From the NCBI GenBank assembly GCA_944381495.1, contig CALWLJ010000001.1:170042-234041 (forward strand): a stretch of DNA of 64,000 nt, given 5' to 3'. The translations under genes were made by a program, and so were the position numbers. The stretch comes from an uncultured Mediterraneibacter sp. Its GTDB lineage: Bacteria > Bacillota > Clostridia > Lachnospirales > Lachnospiraceae. Positions 16,686 through 24,309 of this stretch are shown here, piece by piece (the stretch's first letter is position 1; each line of letters starts with the position of its first letter). The notes under the pieces are model-generated. The model was not told the DNA's origin and searched no databases. It saw only the letters and a list, made by a program, of their open reading frames with translations.

Positions 16686-16926
16686 TAATGGCGCAGAGTT
16701 CTTTGCGAAAAGATTTTTGGAGAATATCCGGGGAAAAGGGATGCTTGACCGGATGTGAAATGACAAAGAAAAAGCATTCGGATTTTCAGTTAATCCAGAG
16801 ATTTATGATCCCTGTTTTGGATATTTTGTGATACATATAAATAAAAGGAAGGGTTATATATTATCTGCATATGTGTTACAATCAATTTTAGCAAGCGGGC
16901 ACAGTCCCGGAATGGAGCGTGAATTC

Positions 16927-17403
16927 ATGACAGAAGAAAGAAAAGTAAGTGATTCAATTGTAGAGACTGTTCATTTGATCCGTCCAAACCATATGAATGC
17001 TGCTGGGCGGCTTTTTGGCGGAATGCTGATGCAGTGGCTGGACGAGGTGGCGGGGCTGGTTGCAAAACGTCATACCAGATCCAATGTTATTACAGCATCT
17101 GTGGATAATCTCAGATTTATTCATGGCGCATATGACGGAGAGATGGTTGTTATCATAGGAAAGGCCACTTATGTGGGAAACACATCTATGGAAGTGCGGG
17201 TTGATACCTATGTAGAGAATCTGAAAGACGGGATGAGACATCCCATTAACCGGGCTTACTTTACTATGGTTGCTTTGGATGAAAACGACAGACCGAAAAG
17301 GGTGCCAAGGCTTATTCTGGAGACAGAGGCGGAAAAAGGAGAGTGGGAGGCAGCTGAGAAGCGCCGCCAGATGCGTATGCAGAGGAAAGCAGAGGGATTC
17401 TGA
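16927..17403 (+). CDS. Hotdog-fold acyl-CoA thioesterase (YciA/BACH type)
   Basis: 158 residues from ATG 16927, with GGAG 9 nt upstream; the frame extends farther but without a site. Cytosolic hydrolase of acyl-CoA. The hotdog signature is clear: HLIRPNHMNAAGRLFGGMLMQWLDEVAGLVAKRH, in which the N-x-x-GxxxGG segment and the Asp of WLDE form the active site, then TASVDNLRFIHG. The C-terminus is a basic helix. A promoter with an extended -10 (TGT before TACAAT at 16877-16882) lies 45 nt upstream. The 240 nt before the start show nothing else. Chain-length preference is unknown. Confidence 0.87.
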   Translation: MTEERKVSDSIVETVHLIRPNHMNAAGRLFGGMLMQWLDEVAGLVAKRHTRSNVITASVDNLRFIHGAYDGEMVVIIGKATYVGNTSMEVRVDTYVENLKDGMRHPINRAYFTMVALDENDRPKRVPRLILETEAEKGEWEAAEKRRQMRMQRKAEGF

Positions 17404-17426
17404 TATACGCTCCGCGAGGATGCGCA

Positions 17427-17497
17427 GGGATTCGGGGATGTATTATGTCAGCTAAAGCTGACCCGAATCCCGCGCCAAGACTCGCAAGCAAGTCTTG
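17427..17497. repeat. Two strong hairpins in the intergenic region after the thioesterase gene
   Basis: GGGATTCGGG (17427-17436) pairs with 17462-17471 around an inner stem GTCAGCT/AGCTGAC (17447-17453 and 17456-17462). A second stem CAAGACT/AGTCTTG spans 17476-17482 and 17491-17497. With the terminator next door this gives three stems in about 120 nt, more than termination needs. Confidence 0.5.
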
Positions 17498-17508
17498 AAT
17501 TATGAGCA

Positions 17509-17548
17509 GGACTTCCGGAAATGGCTGAAATTTCCGGAAGTCCTTTTG
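17509..17548. terminator. Bidirectional terminator between convergent genes
   Basis: Perfect 14-bp stem (17509-17522 with 17530-17543), 7-nt loop, TTTTG tail on the plus strand; it separates the thioesterase gene from the convergent gene ending at 17561. Confidence 0.8.
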
Positions 17549-17560
17549 TCTTGGTGAGTT

Positions 17561-17845
17561 TCAGGAGCCGTGTCTGCGGAAGATGGAATCTGTCATTTTA
17601 AGCATCCGGTCAATCTGTTCCTGCTCTTCTTTGGGTTTACCTTCTTTTAATATATCGAGGATCAGAGAAACCTCATCCGGTGAAAAACGGAGTCCCTGTT
17701 TGTTGGCACCTGTGATCAGCGCCATCATGACAGGAACCAGGTCGCGGCCTGATTTCCCGGCGGTTTTTGACGCAGCCATACGTATCAGCTCAAGTTTTGC
17801 CGGATCAATGTTCTCCATGGCAGGATTGTTCATCCATTCGTTCAT
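17561..17845 (-). CDS. Unknown helical protein, second gene of an overlapping pair
   Basis: 94 residues starting MNEWMNNPAMENIDPAKLELI. The ATG at 17845 is 9 nt after AAGGAG; an in-frame ATG at 17854 touches that site and is unlikely. The protein is short, helical and soluble (IRMAASKTAGKSGRDLVPVMMALI, LRFSPDEVSLILDILKEG). Its first 41 nt overlap the end of the upstream gene in another frame, so translation is coupled. The partner contains the related wording LSPEQQEML and LDPEKQGIIDMI, hinting that both share a helical module. No known function. Confidence 0.75.
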   Translation of the reverse strand: MNEWMNNPAMENIDPAKLELIRMAASKTAGKSGRDLVPVMMALITGANKQGLRFSPDEVSLILDILKEGKPKEEQEQIDRMLKMTDSIFRRHGS

Positions 17846-18518
17846 TTTGTTCATCTCCTTTTTTCATATTATTATAATCATCGGTAATCGAGAAAGTAGA
17901 ATTCCATGTTTCGTTCGGTTCAGCCTGCTCGAATTGTTCTTTTTGAGAATCCGGACCGATAGAGGCGTCCGGGGCGTCTGCTGCAGGCTGCGCGTCTGGA
18001 ACGTGAGCTTTGAGTGAATTATTCTGCTGCGGATCATCTTGAGTCTGTTCGCCTGAAGTGCCGGCATTTCCATGCTCTCCGGTAAAAATATCGGAATATT
18101 CCCGGAGCATTTCCTGTTGTTCGGGAGACAGCATAGAAGCAGCCAGATCCATTGGATTCAAACTGCTGCCGTCCATAGTTCCTTTCATCATTTCCGCCAT
18201 TTCCAGCATACTCTTCATATTGATAATCATATCAATTATCCCCTGCTTTTCGGGATCGAGATACGGGCGGATGACTTCCAGAATACCAGGAGATGTAAGA
18301 GAACCGTTATCTTCCGGAAGCATCTGAGCATGGAGGCTGCTTTTTTGGCTGGTGAAAAGACGTATTGTTCTCTGCAGCTCCAGAAATTTACAACAGGCCC
18401 CAATAGTTTTTTGAGCAGATTCTGACAGATATGGAATAAGAGCCTTTATAATCTGAAGCTCAGGTGACGAGACCAGTTCATCGAAAGGCGTCATAGGCGT
18501 TGACAGTTTATTTCCCAT
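17805..18518 (-). CDS. Unknown helical protein, first gene of an overlapping pair
   Basis: 237 residues from ATG 18518 with GGAGGA upstream on the minus strand; the frame opens earlier, but only this start has a ribosome site. Residues 1-150 are helical: PELQIIKALIPYLSESAQKTIGACCKFLELQRTI, then Met-rich helices around residues 105-145 (IIDMIINMKSMLEMAEMMKG). Residues 160-237 are a hydrophilic, Q/P/D-rich tail. No signal peptide or true membrane helix. It overlaps the 94-residue gene. I do not recognise it; it may be one of the Clostridia sporulation-associated unknowns, but that is a guess. Confidence 0.75.
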   Translation of the reverse strand: MGNKLSTPMTPFDELVSSPELQIIKALIPYLSESAQKTIGACCKFLELQRTIRLFTSQKSSLHAQMLPEDNGSLTSPGILEVIRPYLDPEKQGIIDMIINMKSMLEMAEMMKGTMDGSSLNPMDLAASMLSPEQQEMLREYSDIFTGEHGNAGTSGEQTQDDPQQNNSLKAHVPDAQPAADAPDASIGPDSQKEQFEQAEPNETWNSTFSITDDYNNMKKGDEQNERMDEQSCHGEH

Positions 18519-18663
18519 AAAAATTCCTCCGGCCTGGATTCTTTTCGGAAAAATGCAGCAGTATAAGGCGGAGGCCATGCCGTGTAAGATATGGCAGAAA
18601 CCGTCTCCTTCTCAGATATATATGAGGCGCAGAATGAATTTATGATTGGAGGAAAGAATATAA

Positions 18664-18708
18664 ATGACACTGTTTGGAGGAAAGCATAATATATTGAAAA
18701 GAGACTGA
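18664..18708 (+). CDS. Possible 14-residue leader peptide
   Basis: ATG 18664 to TGA 18708 encodes MTLFGGKHNILKRD. GGAGGAAAG lies about 11 nt upstream. The stop is 1 nt before an in-frame ATG (18710) of the next gene. The stretch TTGGAGGAAAG occurs twice here, once before and once inside the frame. Chance is a real alternative. Confidence 0.2.
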   Translation: MTLFGGKHNILKRD

Positions 18709-18727
18709 TATGGAAAGGATGAAAATA

Positions 18728-18916
18728 ATGTCGAGAAAACTGGTCATTGATGGAAACGCCGTGTATGAGATTGATGAAGACTGCATGCTCAGGCAGAGGC
18801 TTGACCGTAAAGAGAATACAGATGACGCAGGAAAAGAACAAAGGAAAGGTCCCTGCGAGCAGAAAGAAAATACTAGCTGTTATAAAAGAAACGACAGTCA
18901 TTTCAGAAATGAATAA
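18728..18916 (+). CDS. Small conserved-looking protein, function unknown
   Basis: 62 residues from ATG 18728 (AAAGGA 9 nt upstream; ATG 18710 is an alternative). The N-terminal half is ordered, KLVIDGNAVYEIDEDCMLRQRL, and looks conserved; the C-terminal half is charged and includes two cysteines (GPCEQKENTSCYKRND). No signal peptide. I associate VIDGNA-YEID-type short proteins with Lachnospiraceae genomes, from memory only. It stands alone between unknown genes. Confidence 0.55.
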   Translation: MSRKLVIDGNAVYEIDEDCMLRQRLDRKENTDDAGKEQRKGPCEQKENTSCYKRNDSHFRNE

Positions 18917-18940
18917 GGCTTAGAAGATTTTATTGATGTT

Positions 18941-18977
18941 AAAAAGGGTGCCCGGCATTTCTGCCGTACACCCTTCT
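18941..18977 (-). terminator. Terminator of the cysteine-rich gene
   Basis: AAGGGTG (18944-18950) pairs with CACCCTT (18969-18975), with an inner GGCA/TGCC stem. Read on the minus strand it ends CCCTTTTTAAC. It can also serve the convergent 62-residue gene. Confidence 0.75.
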
Positions 18978-19022
18978 CTGCTGAATATCATGCATTCAGT
19001 TTCAATATGATTAGACTGTCAA

Positions 19023-19235
19023 TCAGCAGCCACATCCGTTATTTCCGAAACCGCCGCAGCAGCACAGAAGCAGGATGATCCACAGACAGCTGTCATTGCC
19101 GCAGCCGTTTCCGCCGAAAGTATTTCCGCCGCATCCGCCGCAGCAGCACAGAAGCAGAATGATCCACAGGCAGGAAGACATACTGTTTCCATTTTCACAT
19201 CCACATCCACAGTTTGTAGCAGTTAAATCACTCAT
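19023..19235 (-). CDS. Cysteine/glycine-rich mini-protein with an internal duplication
   Basis: 70 residues, 15 of them Cys. Ribosome site GGAGGATTTAAC before the ATG. The 14-residue segment SCLWIILLLCCCGG occurs twice, at 21-34 and 49-62; the matching DNA (19051-19089 and 19135-19173) is nearly identical at an 84-bp offset, so the duplication is recent or kept alike. Each copy is a short hydrophobic helix capped by Cys, between CGCGC-like ends. Proteins of this type are often labelled chorion-class high-cysteine proteins in Clostridia, an annotation by composition only. It could be membrane-associated, metal-binding or a cross-linked coat component; nothing in the sequence decides this. Confidence 0.7.
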   Translation of the reverse strand: MSDLTATNCGCGCENGNSMSSCLWIILLLCCCGGCGGNTFGGNGCGNDSCLWIILLLCCCGGFGNNGCGC

Positions 19236-19297
19236 GTTAAATCCTCCATTTGGGTTTATTTACAGTTTTATATTATGCCTGCGCCGGAAAAATGTGC

Positions 19298-19386
19298 TTT
19301 GGGGACGTAGTTAAATTGAATTTTGCTACGTCCCCGATTGAGTTTCAGGGTGTCCCGGATTGGATTTTGCCCTGTCCCCAAATGGA
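19298..19386 (-). repeat. Left array of 22-bp GGGAC repeats (inverted copy)
   Basis: Read on the minus strand this is three units: two 22-bp units each beginning GGGAC, then a terminal unit forming a hairpin GGGGACGTAG / CTACGTCCCC (19301-19310 with 19326-19335). It is the inverted counterpart of the array at 20353-20458 on the other side of the subtilase gene. It looks like REP-type sequence. Confidence 0.75.
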
Positions 19387-19433
19387 AACAATTGCTTGTT
19401 CGTAGAATATCTTAATTGAAAAAGGATAATTTT

Positions 19434-20351
19434 ATGAGATGGGTAAAGAAAGCGATTGGTTATTGGTGTGATGATATAATGGGTGAAAAATATTTAGGCA
19501 AAGGCATTGGCGTAGGTGTTCTGGATACGGGGATTGTCATGCATCCGGACCTGCGGGGAAGAATGCGTGATTTCAAAGATTTTACGCGTAACGGGCAGCG
19601 GACATGTTATGATGATAGCGGACACGGAACTCATGTGGCAGGAATACTGGCAGGAGACGGGAGGGCATCGCGGGAAATTTACTCTGGAATAGCACCTGAT
19701 GCGGAACTTTTTGTTGGAAAAGTGCTGGATCATTGTGGAAATGGAAATGTGGAGGATGTGCTAAAAGGCATACAATGGATGCTGTCGTTGAAAACGGAAA
19801 AAAACTTGAAAATTGTTAATATTTCAGTGGGGGCGCAGCCAGATCTTGAAGAAGAACAAAAGCAGAAATTTCTGGACGCTGTCGATGAAATGTGGGATGC
19901 TGGACTCGTTGTTATTGTTTCAGCAGGAAATTACGGACCATCCGAGGGAACTGTTGCGGTCCCGGGCAACAGCCGAAAAGTAATAACTGTAGGGGTGCCT
20001 GATTCTTTCCAACATAACGGGTATAGCGGGAAGTTTAGAAAGAAGCCTGATTACTCTGGCAGGGGGCCTACCCGTGAATGTATCATGAAACCGGACGTTT
20101 TTGCACCGGGTACTGGTATTGTCAGCTGTAATAGTCGATTTTCCGGAAAAGGAGAACCATTTTATGTGATGAAAAGTGGGACTTCAATGGCAACCCCAGT
20201 AGTATCGGGGGCAATAGCATGTCTTTTGTCAAAATGCCCTGATATGACAAATGTAGAGGTAAAACTCCGGTTACGCGAAACCTGTATAAAATATCCTGGA
20301 ACAGAGGCGGGATGGGGATTGCTGAATGTAGAAAAACTAATGAATGCTTAA
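19434..20351 (+). CDS. Intracellular subtilisin-like serine protease (S8)
   Basis: 305 residues from ATG 19434, with AAAGGA 8 nt upstream; a TTG at 19416 is in frame but lacks a site. The subtilase triad is complete: Asp31 (VLDTGI), His64 (DSGHGTHVAG), Ser251 (SGTSMATP), with oxyanion Asn166 (SAGNYG). There is no signal peptide and no long propeptide, and the size matches intracellular subtilisins, which degrade cytosolic proteins. The gene is visibly more A/T-rich in codon choice than ffh next door. It is enclosed by inverted arrays of 22-bp repeats on both sides, which suggests acquisition as a unit. No immunity or substrate gene adjoins it, so its target is unknown. Confidence 0.9.
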   Translation: MRWVKKAIGYWCDDIMGEKYLGKGIGVGVLDTGIVMHPDLRGRMRDFKDFTRNGQRTCYDDSGHGTHVAGILAGDGRASREIYSGIAPDAELFVGKVLDHCGNGNVEDVLKGIQWMLSLKTEKNLKIVNISVGAQPDLEEEQKQKFLDAVDEMWDAGLVVIVSAGNYGPSEGTVAVPGNSRKVITVGVPDSFQHNGYSGKFRKKPDYSGRGPTRECIMKPDVFAPGTGIVSCNSRFSGKGEPFYVMKSGTSMATPVVSGAIACLLSKCPDMTNVEVKLRLRETCIKYPGTEAGWGLLNVEKLMNA

Positions 20352-20352
20352 A

Positions 20353-20458
20353 AAGGGACAGGGCAAAATTCGATTTGGGACACAGTGAATCACGATTTGG
20401 GACATACTGAATTTCGATTTGGGACGTAGTGAAATTCGATTTTACTACGTCCCCAAAT
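20353..20458 (+). repeat. Right array of 22-bp GGGAC repeats
   Basis: Three tandem 22-bp units starting GGGACAGGGC (20355), GGGACACAGT (20377) and GGGACATACT (20399), then a terminal unit GGGACGTAGT (20421) ending in ACTACGTCCCC (20444-20454) to make a hairpin. Units share the ending CGATTT. It is the inverted match of 19298-19386 with one extra unit. It begins 3 nt after the subtilase stop and ends 18 nt before the ylxM promoter. Confidence 0.78.
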
Positions 20459-20475
20459 ATGTAAAGAAAAAAACC

Positions 20476-20504
20476 TTGACACCTCTTTGCCTTTCGTGTA
20501 TGAT
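20476..20504 (+). promoter_or_regulatory. Strong sigma-A promoter of ylxM-ffh
   Basis: Perfect TTGACA (20476-20481), 17-nt spacer, TATGAT (20499-20504). The start codon of ylxM is only 16 nt downstream, so the leader is about 10 nt. Confidence 0.85.
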
Positions 20505-20520
20505 AGCAAAGGTGACAACA

Positions 20521-20871
20521 ATGAATGAGATTTTAGAGCAGGCATTACTGTATGATTTCTACGGCGAACTTCTCACGGATCATCAGAAGGACGTCTACGA
20601 ACAGTTTATCCTGGATGATCTTTCTCTCAGCGAGATCGCGGAGATGAAGGGGATCAGCCGCCAGGGCGTGCACGATCTGGTGCGCCGCTGCCAGAAGACG
20701 CTGGAGGGATATGAGTCGAAGCTGCATCTGGTAGAGAAGTTCCTCTCAATAAAGGAGAAGGTGGGCAGGATCGATCAGATTCTTGAGGAGTGTGAAGCAC
20801 AGAAAGCTGAGCCGTCAGAGATCGTAAGGCGTGTCCGGGAGATTTCGGATACGATCATAGAGGAGTTGTAG
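20521..20871 (+). CDS. ylxM: YlxM-type SRP-associated helix-turn-helix protein
   Basis: 116 residues from ATG 20521, with AAAGGTGA just upstream; a longer frame from 20419 would overlap the promoter and repeat array. A sigma-70 region-4-like HTH is visible (DDLSLSEIAEMKGISRQGVHDLVRRCQKTLE). YlxM/p13 proteins are encoded next to ffh and are thought to affect SRP function or expression. The stop is one base before the ffh ATG, so the two are coupled. Confidence 0.92.
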   Translation: MNEILEQALLYDFYGELLTDHQKDVYEQFILDDLSLSEIAEMKGISRQGVHDLVRRCQKTLEGYESKLHLVEKFLSIKEKVGRIDQILEECEAQKAEPSEIVRRVREISDTIIEEL

Positions 20872-20872
20872 A

Positions 20873-22228
20873 ATGGCATTTGACAGTTTAACAGAAAAAC
20901 TTCAGAATGTGTTTAAGAACCTGCGCAGCAAAGGGCGTCTTACAGAAGACGATGTGAAGACAGCGCTGAAAGAGGTGCGGATGGCGCTTCTGGAAGCGGA
21001 CGTTAACTTCAAGGTCGTCAAGAGCTTTATTAAGGACGTGCAGGAGCGGGCAATCGGACAGGATGTCATGAACGGACTGAATCCGGGCCAGATGGTGATC
21101 AAGATCGTAAACGAAGAGCTGATCCGTCTGATGGGCTCTGAGACGACAGAGATCAAGCTTCAGCCGGGAAGCGCCATGACGGTTATCATGATGGCAGGTC
21201 TTCAGGGCGCCGGTAAGACCACAACTACGGCAAAACTGGCCGGAAAGTTCAAGCTGAAAGGCAAGAAGCCGCTGCTTGTAGCCTGTGATGTTTACCGTCC
21301 CGCGGCGATCAAACAGCTGCAGATCAACGGCGAGAAGCAGGGCGTGGAAGTATTCGCCATGGGTGACAAGAACAAACCTGCGGACATTGCCAGAGCTGCT
21401 GTGGAACACGCGGCGAAGAATGGAAATAATATCGTGATTCTTGATACTGCCGGCCGTCTTCATATTGACGAGGATATGATGGCCGAGCTGCAGGAGATCA
21501 AGGAGGCCGTGACCGTTCATCAGACCATACTTGTGGTAGATGCAATGACCGGACAGGACGCGGTAAATGTTGCCGGAACATTTAATGATAAGATTGGTAT
21601 TGACGGCGTGATCGTCACGAAGCTGGATGGTGACACGAGAGGCGGTGCGGCCCTTTCCATCCGTGCAGTGACAGGAAGGCCGATACTATATGTAGGTATG
21701 GGAGAGAAGCTTTCGGATTTGGAGCAGTTTTATCCGGACCGGATGGCTTCCCGTATCCTTGGCATGGGCGATGTGCTGACCCTGATCGAGAAGGCCGGGG
21801 CGGAGATCGACGAAGACAAGGCCAAACAGATGGCCGACAAGATGAAGAAGGCCCAGTTTGATTTTGACGACTATCTTGAAAGCATGGAACAGATGCGCAA
21901 GATGGGCGGGCTCTCGGGGATCATGAGTATGATGCCCGGACTTGGAAACATGGGCGCCAAGATGCCGGATCTCGATTCGGAGGAAAATGAAAAGAAGATG
22001 GCAAGAATGGAAGCCATGATTCATTCCATGACTCCCGAGGAGAGAAGAAACCCGGATCTGCTGAATCCTTCCAGAAAACACCGCATTGCAAAAGGGGCGG
22101 GCGTGGATATTGCGGAGGTAAACCGTATGGTGAAGCAGTTCAATGAGTCCAGGAAGATGATGAAGAAACTTCCCGGTATGATGGGCGGCAAAGGTGGCAA
22201 GAGGGGCAGATTCAAACTCCCCTTTTAA
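20873..22228 (+). CDS. ffh: Signal recognition particle GTPase Ffh
   Basis: 451 residues: N domain (1-90), G domain with GLQGAGKTTTTAKLA (P-loop), DVYRPAA (G2 region), ILDTAGR (G3), TKLDGDTRGG (G4) and the closing GMGEKLSDLEQF. The Met-rich M domain from about 300 on (MADKMKKAQFDFDDYLESMEQMRKMGG) binds 4.5S RNA and signal peptides, and the tail is basic. It directs nascent membrane and secreted proteins to the translocon. Ribosome site GAGGAG lies within the end of ylxM. Complete and typical. Confidence 0.97.
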   Translation: MAFDSLTEKLQNVFKNLRSKGRLTEDDVKTALKEVRMALLEADVNFKVVKSFIKDVQERAIGQDVMNGLNPGQMVIKIVNEELIRLMGSETTEIKLQPGSAMTVIMMAGLQGAGKTTTTAKLAGKFKLKGKKPLLVACDVYRPAAIKQLQINGEKQGVEVFAMGDKNKPADIARAAVEHAAKNGNNIVILDTAGRLHIDEDMMAELQEIKEAVTVHQTILVVDAMTGQDAVNVAGTFNDKIGIDGVIVTKLDGDTRGGAALSIRAVTGRPILYVGMGEKLSDLEQFYPDRMASRILGMGDVLTLIEKAGAEIDEDKAKQMADKMKKAQFDFDDYLESMEQMRKMGGLSGIMSMMPGLGNMGAKMPDLDSEENEKKMARMEAMIHSMTPEERRNPDLLNPSRKHRIAKGAGVDIAEVNRMVKQFNESRKMMKKLPGMMGGKGGKRGRFKLPF

Positions 22229-22333
22229 CACATAGATGATGCCGGAGCCGGCGGCAGATATTTACACGATAAGATCCATCTCCGGCCGATGGATGCAGCT
22301 AAAAAATAAGAAATTCAAACAGAGGTGGAAAAA

Positions 22334-22579
22334 ATGGCAGTAAAGATCAGATTAAGAAGAATGGGACAGAAGAAAGCTCCTTTTTATAGAATCGTGGTAG
22401 CTGATTCCAGATCCCCGAGAGACGGAAGATTCATTGAGGAAATCGGAACATATGATCCGAATCAGGATCCCAGCGTGTTCAAGGTAGATGAAGAGGCAGC
22501 AAAGAGATGGCTCAACAACGGTGCACAGCCTACAGAAGTTGTAGGAAAAATCTTCAAGGCAGCAGGTATCGAGAAATAA
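22334..22579 (+). CDS. rpsP: 30S ribosomal protein S16
   Basis: 81 residues, [26 protein letters not shown] at the start, given by ATG 22334; GAGGTGG lies 5 nt before. The in-frame GTG at 22325 is part of the ribosome site and not the start. S16 is an early assembly protein of the small subunit. It lies between ffh and khpA in the standard Firmicutes order. Confidence 0.97.
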   Translation: MAVKIRLRRMGQKKAPFYRIVVADSRSPRDGRFIEEIGTYDPNQDPSVFKVDEEAAKRWLNNGAQPTEVVGKIFKAAGIEK

Positions 22580-22604
22580 GATGTCTTCGCGGAGGTGCGC
22601 GTAA

Positions 22605-22832
22605 ATGAAAGATTTAGTTGAAGTTATCGCAAAAGCCCTTGTTGATCATCCGGACGAAGTATCTGTAAATGAGAAACAGGATGGTAAGACGACTGTTCTT
22701 GAACTTCATGTTGCGGAAGGAGATATGGGCAAGGTGATCGGCAAACAGGGACGCATCGCAAAAGCAATCCGTTCCGTTGTGAAAGCTGCGGCAGCAAAAG
22801 AAGATAAAAAAGTTGTTGTCGATATTGTTTAG
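22605..22832 (+). CDS. khpA: KH-domain RNA-binding protein KhpA
   Basis: 75 residues, almost all a single KH domain; the GKVIGKQGRIAKAIR segment is the conserved GxxG loop that contacts RNA. KhpA pairs with KhpB in related bacteria and influences cell division and elongation through RNA binding. GGAGG 7 nt before ATG. It ends at a terminator, closing the rpsP part of the block. Confidence 0.95.
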   Translation: MKDLVEVIAKALVDHPDEVSVNEKQDGKTTVLELHVAEGDMGKVIGKQGRIAKAIRSVVKAAAAKEDKKVVVDIV

Positions 22833-22841
22833 CATCGGATG

Positions 22842-22888
22842 AAAAGGGACAGCCTCCATAACTGTGGAGTGTCTGCCCTTTTCTTTTA
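22842..22888 (+). terminator. Terminator after khpA
   Basis: AAAAGGG (22842-22848) with CCCTTTT (22876-22882), an inner CTCCA/TGGAG stem, and a CTTTTA tail. Confidence 0.8.
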
Positions 22889-22955
22889 CCATCCGTGCAA
22901 TCTGACGGTGGTGTCAATTGAAAAATTAACGGATAAATGATCGGGAGATAATAGA

Positions 22956-23462
22956 ATGGAACAGTTTTTGCAGGTGGGAGTCATCTCATCTACCCATGGG
23001 ATCCGGGGCGAGGTCAAGGTATTTCCAACTACAGATGATGCCGCAAGGTTCAAGAAGCTGAAAAAGGTGTTCCTGGATACCGGCAGGGACCGGATGGAAC
23101 TGGAGATACAGTCTGTACGTTTTTTTAAACAGTTTGTCATCGTGAAGTTTAAAGGGATCGACAACATTAATGATATCGAAAAATACCGCGGGAAAAGCCT
23201 GACAGTTCCCCGGCAGGACGCAGTAAAGCTGGAAAAGGATGAATACTATATTGCTGACCTGATCGGGATGGATGTATTCACGGATGAAGGTCATTTCGGC
23301 ACATTGAAAGACGTCATGGAGACAGGGGCCAACGAAGTATATATTATTGATTCTGACGCTCACGGCGAGGTTCTTGTTCCCGCTATCCGACAGTGCATCC
23401 TGGATGTTGATGTGGAAGGCGGCAAGATGCAGATCCGTCTGCTTGACGGCCTGATTTCGTAA
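22956..23462 (+). CDS. rimM: 16S rRNA processing protein RimM
   Basis: 168 residues. The N-terminal RimM barrel begins QVGVISSTHGIRGEVKVFP, and a PRC-barrel follows (YYIADLIGMDVFTDEG). It binds S19 and assists maturation of the 30S head. The order rimM-trmD-rplS is conserved. Ribosome site GGGAGATAATAGA precedes ATG 22956. Confidence 0.96.
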   Translation: MEQFLQVGVISSTHGIRGEVKVFPTTDDAARFKKLKKVFLDTGRDRMELEIQSVRFFKQFVIVKFKGIDNINDIEKYRGKSLTVPRQDAVKLEKDEYYIADLIGMDVFTDEGHFGTLKDVMETGANEVYIIDSDAHGEVLVPAIRQCILDVDVEGGKMQIRLLDGLIS

Positions 23463-23498
23463 GTCTCAGCGGGTCCTGAACAGAAGGAGAGGTTATTT

Positions 23499-24257
23499 TT
23501 GAATTTTCATATTCTTACATTATTTCCGGAAATGGTCCTGAACGGACTGAATACAAGCATTATCGGACGGGCGGTAAATGCAGGACGGCTGTCTATCGAT
23601 GCTGTGAATATCCGGGATTATGCATTTAACAAGCATCAGAGCGTGGATGATTATCCCTATGGCGGAGGAGCGGGAATGCTTATGCAGGCGGAACCGGTCT
23701 ATCTTGCCTATGAGGCTGTGGCTGAGAAGATCCGTGCCAGATCCGGGGAACAGACAAAGCCACGTGTTGTCTATCTTTCTCCTCAGGGAAGTGTATTTAA
23801 CCAGAATATGGCCCGGGAGCTGGCGCTTGAGGAGGACCTGATCCTTCTCTGCGGCCATTATGAGGGGATTGACGAGCGGGTTCTGGAAGAGATTGTGACA
23901 GATTACGTGTCGATCGGAGATTATGTGCTTACAGGAGGCGAGCTGCCTGCCATGGTTATGGTGGACGCTATTTCCCGTATGGTGCCTGGCGTCCTGCACA
24001 ATGATGTATCTGCCGAGTTTGAGTCCTTTCAGGACAATCTGCTTGAATATCCGCAGTATTCCAGACCGGAGGAGTGGCATGGGAAAAAAGTTCCGCCGGT
24101 ACTCCTGTCCGGACATCATGCAAATATAGAAAAATGGCGGCGGGAGCAGTCCATTCTGCGTACCAGAGAGCGGAGACCGGATCTGCTGGAGAAATGTGAA
24201 TTGACAGAGAAAGAGAAGCAATGGCTTCAGGATCTGGAGCAGGAAACGGAAAAATAG
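23499..24257 (+). CDS. trmD: tRNA (guanine-N1)-methyltransferase TrmD
   Basis: 252 residues from a TTG start at 23499, with AGGAGAGG 7 nt upstream; no ATG fits the conserved N-terminus NFHILTLFPEM. It methylates G37 of tRNAs next to the anticodon and prevents frameshifting. The SPOUT knot is evident: DYPYGGGAGMLM, LCGHYEGIDERV, YVLTGGELPAM. Typical length. Confidence 0.96.
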   Translation: MNFHILTLFPEMVLNGLNTSIIGRAVNAGRLSIDAVNIRDYAFNKHQSVDDYPYGGGAGMLMQAEPVYLAYEAVAEKIRARSGEQTKPRVVYLSPQGSVFNQNMARELALEEDLILLCGHYEGIDERVLEEIVTDYVSIGDYVLTGGELPAMVMVDAISRMVPGVLHNDVSAEFESFQDNLLEYPQYSRPEEWHGKKVPPVLLSGHHANIEKWRREQSILRTRERRPDLLEKCELTEKEKQWLQDLEQETEK

Positions 24258-24280
24258 CGAATAAAAATTTGACTCGGCTC

Positions 24281-24309
24281 TTGCCAACAGCATGAAATTA
24301 TGGTAAACT
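24281..24309 (+). promoter_or_regulatory. Promoter and leader of rplS
   Basis: TTGCCA (24281-24286), 17-nt spacer, TAAACT (24304-24309) preceded by TGG, an extended -10. The leader of about 75 nt to rplS could hold an L19 autoregulatory structure, but I cannot fold it confidently. Confidence 0.65.

Noticed and set aside
18491-18901. Minus-strand frame of 136 codons opposite the 62-residue gene
   Set aside because: Phe/Ser-rich shadow without start signal; the plus-strand frame has a ribosome site and an ordered N-terminus.
20353-20458. CRISPR-like array because of regular 22-bp units
   Set aside because: The units are contiguous and degenerate with no spacers, and no cas gene is present.
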